Source of the DNA: Hoplostethus atlanticus | Taxonomy: Eukaryota; Chordata; Actinopteri; Trachichthyiformes; Trachichthyidae | DNA length: 64,000 nt | Direction of reading: 5' to 3' | Assembly: GCA_034670405.1 (NCBI GenBank) | Contig: JAXDDX010000015.1 | Coordinates: forward strand, 5,734,001-5,798,000 | The notes under the pieces: model-generated | The model's input: the letters and a program-made list of their open reading frames with translations, nothing else | The model's database searches: none | What the model was told of the DNA's origin: nothing | Made by a program: the position numbers and the translations under genes | Part shown: piece by piece, positions 35,054 through 46,661 of the stretch | Layout: each line of letters begins with the position of its first letter | How positions within the stretch are numbered: position 1 is the stretch's first letter

Positions 35054-38000
35054 ATGGGACCCCTCCCCTTACACCTCTCCCCCATCCTCTTCCTCTTCCT
35101 GTCCCTCCTCCTCCTCTCCCATCCTTCCTCCTCCTCCAGGCCCCAGTTTGTGGAGCGGGCGTCGGGCACCCAGCAGCCCCAGCCCTCTGGTAACAGCACG
35201 GGGCCTGGCAAGCGGACGTGCGCGGGCAAGGTGGTGTGCAAGCCCGGTGTCCTGCTGCCGGTGTGGTTGCCGCTCAACCCTCCACCGGGGGAGCAGGCGG
35301 GGAGGGCAGTCTTGTACTTCATCTGCCTCCTATACATGTTCCTGGGTGTGTCCATCGTCGCGGACCGCTTCATGGCCTCCATAGAGGTCATCACCTCACA
35401 GGTATCTTTGAGCTACATCAATTCAAGACTGGCCTTTTCACCATTTTTTCATGTTTTCTTACCAGCCCAAATTATGTCCTAAGCAGTTGAAACACTCAAA
35501 CGAATTACCCGAAATATGCCCATAGTGGGCATATGTGCACTGGAAACCCAGCAGTACTCTGGACCCCGAGGCCCAGATTTGAGGACCACTGCCTTAGTAT
35601 AATAGGAAGTTCTCCTTTATGTTATCAGAGAACTACAGTAGCCTTGCTGATTGTATTTCTCTCCATGCCGCATGTAATAAACTTCTGACTTCTGATGCTT
35701 AAAAGGACACTCCACCATTTTTCAACCTTATCTCAATCAATCAGTCCTCAGTATATTCACTAGCCAAAATATTTCAGTGATATTGTAATTACTTCCCTCC
35801 CCCTCTGCGTTGATGTGTAACTGGTCTTCTCTCAGGGTTATTTCACAGGGAACTGAGCGTGATTCAAAGTGGACCAAATAAAGCAAGAAGCGCTTGATCT
35901 GTAAACCTCTGAAACCTCTGAAAGTTAATTGTTTTTGGTTGTGTTTTTCTAGGAAAAAGAGGTTACCATCACCAAACCCAACGGGGAAACGTCAGTGACT
36001 ACAGTGCGGATCTGGAATGAAACCGTGTCCAACCTCACACTCATGGCCTTGGGCTCCTCGGCACCCGAGATTCTACTTTCTGTCATTGAGGTACACGGGA
36101 GGCGTCGCATCTTGTGAACACACTGACATCAAATTTGAAAGAAAAGAAAAAAAGATGCCCTTCGCTGTGAACAGGGTATCTGAGGGTCCTTAAAAGTCTT
36201 AAGATTATCTCAATTTAAAACAGTAACAAGTACTAAACTGAAATGTCTTACAGTTATTGCAGGACGTCAGAATCCAGGAAGTGATGAATTGTAAAACCTT
36301 AACCACCCTGCATTACATCAGTTCCAGGCTGGTATACCAGGCTTTAAAAAGTCTTACATTTCCTTTCTGAAACCTGCAGATGCCCTGAGAGTCGATGAAA
36401 AGATTGTAACATTTGACTTTTGTCCTTCCTTCTTTGTCCCTTCTTTGCTGTTTCCATTTGCCAGGTGTGTGGGCACAACTTTGATGCGGGGGAGATCGGT
36501 CCGAGCACTATTGTGGGTAGCGCTGCCTTCAACATGTTTGTGATCATCGGTGTGTGCGTGTGGGTGATCCCTGAAGGAGAGTCTCGCAAGATCAAACACC
36601 TGCGGGTGTTCTTCATCACGGCTTTCTGGAGTATCTTTGCCTACATCTGGCTCTACCTCATACTGGCTGTCATCTCACCTGGCATTGTAGAGGTGTGTGT
36701 GTGTGCTGAGGAAGATTAATTTGTTAAGTATTGTGATTTTTAATAAATCAATATATAACATTGTGTGCTCATATTGCCCGGGTGTTCATTACCAGGTGTG
36801 GGAGGCTATAGTGACCCTGCTCTACTTCCCGGTGTGCGTGCTCTTGGCGTGGATCGCTGACCGTCGCCTGCTCTTCTACAAATACATGCACAAGCGTTAT
36901 CGCGCCGACAAGAGGCACGGCATCGTGGTGGAAATGGAAGGCGACGCGGCGCCCAAGGGCATTGATGTGATCATGGACGGAAAGTTCTCAGGCGGCAATT
37001 CGTGTCCCGGAAACTCCTCCAGTGTGACCGTCTCCGTGCAGACCGGCAGCGAAACAGACAAAGATGAGGTAAGAGATTCGGATCGTTTGGACATCATTGT
37101 TGCAGCTTCACATTGCAAGATTGTGTTGGTGTGGTATAATTCATATCACTATATTTCCAATGTCAGCTGTTTTCTCCATGTTGAGAGAGAAAATAGTTTT
37201 TTTGAGAAGGTTTTTTTGATTTATGATGTGACAACTGTCCTGTACATACTCTCATGACATCAAACTAGTCCACATTTTGCTGGAGACCCCCTGGAACGCT
37301 CTCCAGGACCCCAGTCCGATACAGCATCTCTAGGCACACAAGTTAAACTGATGTTGACCTGATGTTGTGAGGGGCGCTAGTGAGCAACCTATGGAGCAGG
37401 TCATGTTTTTCAGTGCTCTTCAGAACATCTGTCAGTACGTATTCCTCTAAATAACTGATGGTGTATTTGTGGTGTTTCCCCTGTTGGTCAGGTGGTCCAC
37501 ATCCTGAAAGACCTGAAGGAGAAGCACCCCGACAAAGACCTGGACCAGCTGATTGAGATGGCCAACTACACCTCCCTGGTTCAGCAGAAGAAGAGCCGCG
37601 CCTTCTACCGCGTCCAGGCAACGCGCCTGATGATCGGTGCCGGCAACGTGTTAAAGAAACACGCCGCCGAGCACGCGCGCCGCACAGCAGCCGGGGTCCA
37701 GGAGGATGACAGGGCCACGTGCTCCCACATTTCCTTTGAAAGTGCCCAGTATCAGTGCACAGAGAACTGTGGCACTCTGAGCCTCGGGGTGATCCTCGAG
37801 GGGGGCACGGGCCAGAACACCTTCTACGTGGACTACCGTACGGAAAACGGCTCCGCCAATGCTGGGGCTGACTATGAATTCAGTGAGGGAACCCTGGTGT
37901 TTAAGCCTGGGGAGACCCGGAAAGAGATCAAGGTGAGGTGAAGGAAGCGTAAGTGATAATGAGTCAACGAATTGAGAAGAATTCCAGGACTGCGACTTGT

Positions 38001-41000
38001 TTTGGGCCCACACATAAAATTCCTTTGATTTGTTGACCTACAGAGAAAGGTTTTAAGAGTGATTTTAAGATCAAGAGAATAATAACAATTCACCATCGTA
38101 ACTTTGTGCAGATAGCTAGCAGATAGTTAGTTTACTGTTTACCATGAGAATTTTGCTGTTTCAGGATCTGGTGAAAAATCTGACCACGTCCCAGCTGAAT
38201 CTATTAAACTATACCACCACAACCAATCAACACGTGAACTTGCGGGAGTTATAGCCGATCACTAAATTCTTGCTGGTATATAAAGCCAACCACAAATTCT
38301 GCATTGACTTAAGCCCTGAAATATCAGGGTCATACCATGATGATGCTGCACCACATTGATATTTAGAACCAGTCAGTTTTACAGTTGATCGCATCAATCA
38401 TCATTTGATGTCAAGGAAATGGGGCTACTGGTGTCAGTCATTTTGAAATGGGGACTAGTATCAAACCATGTATTGCTCTCTGCTCCCCAGGTGGGCATCT
38501 TGGACGATGACATCTTTGAGGAGGATGAGCACTTCTTTGTGCGTATTCAGAACCTGAGGCTGGAGGAGAGTGCAAATGAAGCCGGGACAGGAACGCCACC
38601 CAAGGGCAGACTGGTGGAGCCGCTGGTTGCCAATGTGACTATCCTTGACGATGACCATGCTGGCATCTTCACGTTTGGCCAACGGGTGCTGCGGGTGAGC
38701 GAGAGCTCCGGCACGCTGACCGTGATGGTGGTGAGGAACTCGGGCTCCAGGGGCCTGGTTGCCGTGCCGTACTATACGGAGGACGGCAGCGCCCGGGCCT
38801 CGGTGGACTATGAAGAGACCAGGGGGGAGCTGGAATTCACCAATGAACAGACCAGGTGAGGCAGGGTCAACAACCCTGAGGCAACGATTGGGACATTAGA
38901 CTTTGTGAGCCACAGCACCTGATTGATTTGATTGAATCCACATACCATAAGACAAGGGTTCCCAGACGTTTTCCTATCAAGGACCCCCAAATAGATGCAC
39001 GTTAGACCATGGACCCCTATTTGATAAGATTTTGTCCCAAGGAACCCCATCTGAGAAGACGTGGATGTAGGTAGGCAGAGGGCAATGAAAGCTACAATCA
39101 TTCATCATGGGCTAACTTCTAGGGAATGAAATAATTAAACTATACCTCGTTTTGCTGGGGATCCCCTGGAACCGTCTCAAGGACCCCTGGAATTCCTTTT
39201 GGAATCACTGCCTTTAGGTTATGGTTAGCTAGTTTTCGAGAATAGATGCAGCACTGCACACTGCATCGCTATCTGTATTTTTATAGACATACTAAACTGG
39301 ACCAGCAGTGCTTGTAGGAAAGGAGTATTTGAAACCATTATTATGGTGGATTATCAGTCATTAACTCCCGATGGAGGAGCGCCTACTAGACAGAATTGCC
39401 TGACGACTTGACACCCAGTGATAATCCTTTCCTTGTTCAGGTTGGGGATCTCCCGTCGCCCCATGTTAGATGACAGATCCTTTTCCCATAAAAAATTCAG
39501 GCGATATAAGTTGTGTTTGCACGTGGGCTAATTGCGCACTTAGTGGTGTACGACGTAACGCGTTCTTACAGTAGGTTCTGTACAGTGAAGGGTGCTTGAA
39601 GACATTTGAACACAGATAATGGGGAAGTGTTGTTTTATTTTGGGGTTTTTTTCTACTGTGATGCTTATTTAGTGTTTACTGGTACCATGGTATGCCAGTG
39701 TGTGGAGTGGGAGCAGGGAGGGGATATCAGCACACTATGTTTAGGCCTGAATTATTTAGATGTCCAATGTGATCAATTATTTAGGTCACTTTGGCTTGTG
39801 ATGTGATTTAGTTCAGTAGATTCTATTTTATATCAGTTTGTATTTGCACTTTATCTTGATCATGCTTTGTTTACCCTTGCTGCCCGTGTTCCTGTGCTTG
39901 CACATCTCCACAGTCAGACCTTGCAAGTGCGCATTATCAACGTGGAGGAGTACGAGAAGCAGGAAAACTTCTTCATCGTGCTGGAGGAGCCCAAATGGCT
40001 GAAGCGAGGAATCTCGGGTAAGCCTGTCAGTGTATTCGATTGTATCGTTGACGTGTAAGTGACTTGCGTATCCATGCAGAATCACGTGATAGTCGAGGGA
40101 CACTAACATGCTCATTCACACTGACTGAATGCGCCGCACTCCGAACACGCTGCAGCAATATCCCGATCAGGATCAAGTGTCAAAACAATAACAACAGCAC
40201 CTGGGGGGCGGGGGGGCTGAACACCAGAGGCAGTAACCGAAGATTACACGCCCGCCATTCACGGCTATCTCTGTTTCACTGTGGCACAGGCGCTGCAGCC
40301 AGTTATGAATTTAGTATCAGTCGCTTGTTTCCTGCAACCTCGACGTGCCGACGTTCCTGGAGGTGCAGGAATTGGATATGTGCTTGTTAGGGGAGGTGAA
40401 AAGGAATCAATTACATCATTTTGTAATGTAATTCATTTAATTTGACAAGAAAGGGAAAGAAAAGAAAAAAACAAAAGCGTGAAACTTAACAACAAAGGCC
40501 ACTGAGTCGTTACTGAGAGAGATAGTTTTTGAATTGTTTCTTTCCTGTATATGTACTTTCATGTGTGGCCAGTCTACAGTACAGGCTCAATTCATATCTC
40601 ATCACAGATTCTTGCAATTCATTTTAATGTGTCAGGCCCTGCTGTAGCATGACCTGTATATGATTGTATTGAATCTTTCTCTGGCTTTCTCCACAGCACT
40701 GCTGCTAAACCAGGGTAAGATAGCGTGTAGATTTGGGTGTTAAAGGTGCTACGTGTAGCATTCCTAAACATCCATATACCACTGTAAAATGAACTCATGA
40801 ACAAATGAGACCGCGGTTGAGAATATTGGTAGCCATTGTGTCACGCCAGTTGTATTGTGAGTGCGAGTGCACATTTAAGACCATGTTTCCCATAAACGTG
40901 TCTTCCTGTCGCAAAGAGGATGTTGCTACTTGTCTTCTCCTTCTAACATTTGCCATTGGAGGAAACTTTGTTTGCGCTGGAAGAACAGCTGTTTTGTGTT

Positions 41001-43553
41001 GAAAAGCAATCCAGCCGATTTCCTGTGAAATCCGACCTGGTCGGAGCGTAGATGCCAGTAGAGGTTGCCAGTTTTCTTGCCGATGGTCTTGTTTGTTTAC
41101 AATAATTATACTAATGTCTCAAAATTAATATAGTAATGATTTACCTGATGTTAAAATGTTACACGCAGCACCTTTAAGAAATGTATACACCTTGGAAGCA
41201 GAGTGCAGTGTGTGGGCTCTATTTTGTCTTCATATTATAGGTTCTGTCCAACACCTGTTGTTGAGGATTGGGGTGTGTGTGCTTTCATTCTTCCGCGATA
41301 GATTACTGACATGGAAAAAAATGTTGGCGCTAGAAATGCGATGTCTCTGCTCCCTGACAGGCAACCCCACACCTGAGGAGGAGGAGGCCAGGAAGATCTC
41401 TGAGATGGGTAAACCCATACTAGGAGAACACAGCAGGTTGGAGGTCATCATAAAGGAGTCCTGTGAGTTTAAGGTGTGTGTGCGTCATACACGGAGTAAC
41501 CAACCAGTCTTCATACTCTTGACTAAGATGTCACTGAACACAAGGGCCATACAAATGTTAGCCAGAAATTAGAAAGAGCTTTTTTACATTCATCCATTCC
41601 ACCGCACCAGCACCATAGAGAACGACTTTATATACGACTTCCACATTAGATTAGGAGTCTTGGTTCTCTGTTTGTGTATGTACAGTAGACAGTAGTTTCT
41701 CAACAATATCAGTATCTGATTTAACAATGTTGCACTGAAGGAAGAAATATGTAATAAAGTGTCTTAAGTGGGAAAGTAAGTGTGTTATGGTTCATTAACC
41801 ACTTCCTACCACGGCACTCTCTCACGCATCAGAACGGATTGACTCCCAATGGAATACTAGACCAGGTACAGTTTCTGCCAGCATGCTGTGTGCTCTTATC
41901 AAATCTCTTCTATTCCTAAACTTTCTGATTCAATACACATATTAGCAAATACGGTATCTCCATCCTGTCATTGTCAAGGCAGGAGTTTTGTTCTAATATG
42001 ACTCTCATGCATTTCATGCACCATTGCACTGAGAGAATGCGTGTGCATCAATACGTACAGTGTATGTGATGATTGGGTCGGGGTCAAATTCAAGAGAAAA
42101 GACAGATTTTTCCCTCAGGAGAAATAAAGACACAGAAAAGTGAGGCTGCCATTCGTGGGTTAATGACAGAACATTCATTCTCAGCTTTTTCATTCACCAA
42201 GTGACATTAATTTGACCCCAGCCCTATAGTCTGAGCCCTCTGTCCCTGTATTAACCTGTTGTATTTGTTCTAACAGAGCACTGTGGACAAACTCCTGAAG
42301 GACACTAACCTGGCTGTGGTGATTGGCACTCATTCGTGGAGAGAGCAGTTCATTGAGGCAGTCACAGTCAGTGCAGGTCACTATTAATGGATTTCAGTTG
42401 CATATTTTATGTATACTTATTATTATTGATTTTTACAAGAAATGAAGAAAAGTATTTTGATCAGTATTTTAATATTTTCATTTTAATATGAATATCCCTC
42501 ATGAGGCAAATTCTAATGACATGAAATTTGGTGCCCATATCATCTTGTTCCTGACTGACCCAAAGGGTGACTGCATCATTTGTGGGGGACGACATGTTTA
42601 CTGTTTTCTTGTTTAATGTATCCTCACTGTGTCTTCTTTTGACAGGTGATGACGACGATGAGGCACGAGCGCCGAACTGCTTTGACTACTTCATGCACAT
42701 ATTGTCTGTTTTTTGGAAGATTGTGTTTGCCTTCCTCCCGCCCACCGAGTATTGGAATGGCTGGGCCTGCTTCATAGTGTCAATCAGCGCTATCGGCTTC
42801 CTGACGGCCATTATTGGAGACCTAGCGTCCCACTTTGGCTGCACCGTGGGCCTGAGGGACAGTGTCACTGCCGTGGTGTTTGTAGCTCTGGGGACCTCCA
42901 TTCCTGGTGAGTGTGGTCCTTTTATATACCATCTAGTCATACTAGCACTTGTTTCCAGCGCAACCTAAAATTGTTGAAAATCCAGGTTTCAACAGTTTTA
43001 TTGAACATTATTCAAGTGTATTCTCACTTATTTCAATTTCCTGATCAGGTGTAATTGAAATAAGTGAAATGATCTTGCCCCATTGGCAGAATTTTTTTAC
43101 TTGTTTTAAGCAAAATAAGACTCTAAATAACTTAGTATGATGCACATTTTTAACCTCGCCCTAATTTTCTACATAGACACCTTTGCCAGTAAAGTAGCTG
43201 CCACTCAGGACCAATACGCTGATGCGTCGGTGGGCAACGTGACAGGAAGCAACGCGGTCAACGTGTTCCTGGGCATCGGGTTGGCCTGGTCTGTGGCGGC
43301 CATATATTGGGAGGTCAAAGGTCAGGTCTTCCGCGTGGAACCCGGCTCGCTGGCCTTCTCCGTCACGCTCTTCACCATCTTCGCCTTCCTCAACATGGGG
43401 GTGCTGATGCTGCGCCGGAGGCCGTCCATAGGTGGCGAACTGGGAGGCCCGCGGACCACCAGACTGCTTACTACCTTCTTCTACTTTGGCCTCTGGTTCC
43501 TCTACATCCTCTTCTCTAGCTTAGAGGCCTACTGCCATATACAGGGCTTCTGA
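35054..43553 (+). CDS. slc8a2: Na+/Ca2+ exchanger NCX2
   Basis: Plasma-membrane antiporter (3 Na+ in, 1 Ca2+ out). Twelve coding exons: 35054-35401, 35953-36090, 36465-36692, 36796-37068, 37492-37932, 38491-38855, 39914-40017, 40697-40714, 41361-41473, 42277-42376, 42646-42906, 43177-43553. Phases agree throughout (2766 nt, 921 aa). Visible in order: signal peptide (residues 1-28); alpha-1 repeat with GSSAPE (~150-155); XIP-type basic segment [14 protein letters not shown] (~261); CBD1 ending in [12 protein letters not shown]2 starting [10 protein letters not shown]; the NCX2-type [23 protein letters not shown]; alpha-2 repeat ALGTSIPDTFASK (~790-802); terminus [16 protein letters not shown] and GTHSWREQF favour NCX2 over NCX1 and NCX3. 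The first 1793 coding nt, one exon in mammals, are split over six exons here. The a/b copy is not decided. Confidence 0.95.
35545..35600. repeat. Dispersed repeat, fragment
   Basis: A short stretch (TCTGGACCCCGAGGCCCAGA, GAGGACCACTGCCTTA) in slc8a2 intron 1. It resembles the terminal part of the repeat found at 17945-18205 and 38955-39220. Assignment is tentative because the match is short. Confidence 0.35.
37265..37335. repeat. Dispersed repeat, fragment
   Basis: TTTTGCTGGAGACCCCCTGG and CTCCAGGACCCC resemble 39155-39195 (TTTTGCTGGGGATCCCCTGG, CTCAAGGACCCC). It lies in slc8a2, 155 nt before the exon at 37492. Confidence 0.5.
38955..39220. repeat. Dispersed repeat, copy 2
   Basis: CATGGACCCCTATTTGATAA and GTCCCAAGGAACCCCATCTG match 17975-18035 with few changes, then the CTGGGGATCCCCTGGAACC block follows. 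It lies in slc8a2 intron 6. Confidence 0.6.
40697..40714 (+). other. slc8a2: 18-nt micro-exon of slc8a2
   Basis: Already included in the gene model. Flanked by CCACAG and GTAAGA, it is symmetrical in phase (1/1) and encodes ALLLNQ with split glycine codons. Mammalian NCX2 has the same residues after WLKRGIS. Because it is symmetrical, skipping would remove six residues in the loop after CBD2 without a frameshift. Confidence 0.85.
40744..41173. mobile_element. piggyBac-like MITE in slc8a2
   Basis: A 430-bp element flanked by TTAA on both sides (40740-40743, 41174-41177), the target duplication of piggyBac transposons. The inverted ends AGGTGCTACGTGTAGCATT and, reversed, AGGTGCTGCGTGTAACATT differ at two positions. 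There is no transposase. It starts 29 nt after the donor of the micro-exon. Confidence 0.75.
42985..43110. repeat. Dispersed palindromic repeat in the last slc8a2 intron
   Basis: Contains a 14-bp perfect inverted repeat (CACTTATTTCAATT at 43025-43038, its complement at 43053-43066) and sequence related to 63440-63640. It ends about 70 nt before the last slc8a2 exon. Confidence 0.5.
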
Positions 43554-46500
43554 GAGAGCACAGCTGGCTCGAGCAGGGATTGAGAAAGACACACATACAA
43601 GCACACAAGCATAACCAGGACACATCCACCTGGACAGTACTCAGCACTACTATCGAGAAGACATATCCTCACTTGACAACTGCTGCCATGGTTCATGAAA
43701 AATAGCCGACTCGCACACAAATATGTATGTCACATACCACTTGAAGACAATTCTCGTCAGCAGAATTGACTGTGACAATACTGATCATATTCACTTAAGG
43801 GGAATGAATGACACGCAGTGGCAGTCTTTGATAAAGGAGGGCAAGTGGTCAGTGTGTATTCCGTAAGTCACTGGCTTTTGCTTGATTCAAGCCGAATGGC
43901 TGATGGTCCATCACCTGAATTTCAAGTTTGGTCTTGTTTCTCCTTATGCTTACAGAGGCTTTCGAACCTGGGTCAAAGGACTGGTCTTGACAGACAAGAC
44001 TACCTATACAACCAACCAAATAAAGAAATCAATGACAGCAGCTTTGACACAGATGAACTACAAACACCGAGCACAGTTTAGTTACAATCTACAGGTCGGG
44101 AGATAAGCTGCTGTTGTGTAATATCTCTCACTGGAAAATTGTATATCTCTGTTCGAGTTATGTGACCAGAGGCATAGGGTAGTATAATGTAGCCCTCCTA
44201 CTGAAATTGAACTCACTAAAAGTCTTGATATTAATAATGATCATGAAATGCACTACATGGGCCCAAGATTGAAACTTAGAAATGATGAAGAATTACACAG
44301 GCAAATACATTTCTAATCAGCTGTGGCATGAAAACATAATAATAACTAATATCTGCCATTTAGAGTGACTGTGTGAAAAGAGATGAAGTCCTATCCATTT
44401 ATTTATTAATTGTGTAATTTAATGTATTTGTAATTTAATGTATATGATATACATGATATAGACAAAATGATATTGTAATTTATTTCAAGTTGTCATAATT
44501 ACATTGAAATTTTAACTGAGTAAGCCTCCACTTGATCCCTTACCAAGGCCGTTTGTTGAGAGGACATTTTTTATGAGGAAACAAGTGACCTTACTGAAAC
44601 GCATTGGTTCTGGTAAAGCTATTTCACACTCTGAATGCCTGTGTGCCAATAAAAGATAGATTTTAGCTCTGCACGCGCGACAGGATCAAAACAGATCTTT
44701 GAAAAACATCTGCCTGAACATCTGACAGCCTGAAATTAGCGTCCAAACCAGAGGGCCTACGCAATTGTAAATGTCAAAAGGTGCAGTAGTCAATAAAAAG
44801 TGAGGTAGAAGTGTAGCTTACAGAGCAAGTGATGGATACCAAGAAGTGAGCCCATTGTCAGATATTTGATTTTTTTCCCAGGACACTCCCATATTTCATC
44901 AAATTGTCAGGAAAATATCATTTGACCTGCATTATAGACAGGTTTTCAATGTGTTTTTGGACTACAAGCCACAACTGCTCTGTACAGTGTTTCTGTTATA
45001 GCCATCTCTGCAAGACTATATGGATCTCACACAGAAACACCACTAACCTCATAATATTTTTGGTTTCTAACGCCTGAACAACAGCTTCATCACAGCTAAG
45101 CCTACATGGCACATTCCTCAACTCCGATTCAATCCTCCTCAGCTGCCATCCCTTCATGTAATACTTATGTCAGTTATGAAATATAATTGGAATGGTGTGT
45201 CAATTTATTGAGCAAATATTTCAAAATAAAAGTCCTCCTGACAATCGCCATTTTTAATATTTCTGTTGTGAAGCTGTTTTTCAGATGTTTTGTCACGTGC
45301 TCCACACCTTTGTATTCCCCAGTTTTCCATCAGCTTCTCATTCTTCTCTCTGGATTTACAGACCATAGAAGAGTGAGCGCATGGTATGCAGGCAGGTGTT
45401 TACTAAATTCAATGGGGAAAGAAGTTTGATAAAGAAAAGGCGAAGGCAGAGTGGGAATGAAAGCATCCAAAGCTTGTCCAGGTATCTTATGGCACCAGCC
45501 TAGTGTTTCACGTTATTTTTTTATGGTTTCTATCTATTCTGGAGTTGTTTTCCAGCAATACAAAAATGAATGCAAAGATACTCTTAAAATTGTTGAGATG
45601 ACTTCCTGCTACTAGATCTATGACTCAATTGTGAACCCAGCTGAGAAGTTCCTGGGGACAACTATCACCAACACCCACAAATGGAATGGAAACAAAGGAT
45701 GTGGCACTGTGGCAACTGAGGAAACTCAACATCTCACAACCAATCTGTCCATTTTTATAGATTACTATACCAAAGCATCCTTACATTCCCTATCACAGCC
45801 TAGCACAGCTCTGTCTCTTTGGTTGCTCAGCTCTGAGCGAGTCACTGGACCAATCCACAATACTGTACAGCACACTGCTTGAGTGCACATCTAACAAATA
45901 ACCTTTATTTATATAGAGCACTTATCAACTACTTTTGTAGCTCCACAGTATAAAGCTCCACTTCCAATGATCTGTGTGTTCACACAGTGGAGGTGTTTGC
46001 ATCGTATTGATCATTGGAATGGATAGAAGAGGTGAAACCTGGCAACGATCTAATATGTTTAGATTGATGCTCAGTACAGTTGTCATCGAGAGGATGATGA
46101 GGAATATGAAGGACGACAATACATAAATGGCAAGAACACTGGAATAAGAAGAAGGGAAGACATCAAATAGATAACAGAAACATGAGATTTTCACAAGATC
46201 AATTATGGGCAGAAAAAGAGGAAGTTATTATAAGGTTACAGGCTGGGGCTTAGGCTGCGTTCCTGAGATGTCGGAAAGATCGATACTAGGGGAAAATGCA
46301 ATGAAACACACGTCGGCTCTCAGATAGTAAATACAATTTGGGAACAGAAAATAGTGTAGGCAATGGTATATTCATTTCAAAATAAATGGGGGGAAATTAA
46401 CGATTGAATTGCCATGGTAAGAGACAACCACTTTGCAATGTTTAATTTGTTGTAAAACATCAACTAAAATCTATCACTCTCCAAGTGCCTGTGGATTAAG

Positions 46501-46600
46501 GGTGAAAAACTGATCAGAGGCATCTAGTTTCCCGAAAACGCCTTCAAACGCATTGAACACGTGGCCACTTCCAAGAAGTTGCTTTTACTGTCAAACCGTT
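43554..46600. other. slc8a2 3' UTR and spacer to hnrnpl
   Basis: The 3' UTR of slc8a2 starts here. Its end is not certain: AATAAA-containing sites occur near 44018 (AAATAAAG), 44648 (CAATAAAAGA) and 45225. A short TTTATTTATATAGAGCACTT block near 45906 resembles the end of a common fish repeat. No further gene is supported. Confidence 0.4.
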
Positions 46601-46661
46601 CTCAAGGTTTTTCCTATACGACCTGAATGCAGCATTAGTCGGGCACGGGGGACGGGACAAC

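Noticed and set aside
34992-35394. Minus-strand frame opposite slc8a2 exon 1
   Set aside because: Shadow of the plus-strand coding exon; composition is the mirror of a proline/leucine-rich signal region.
35054-43553. Assignment of the exchanger to NCX1, NCX3 or NCX4
   Set aside because: The segment WLKRGISALLLNQG and GTHSWREQF, plus the 19q13-like neighbours, point to NCX2. A full tree would still be the final test.
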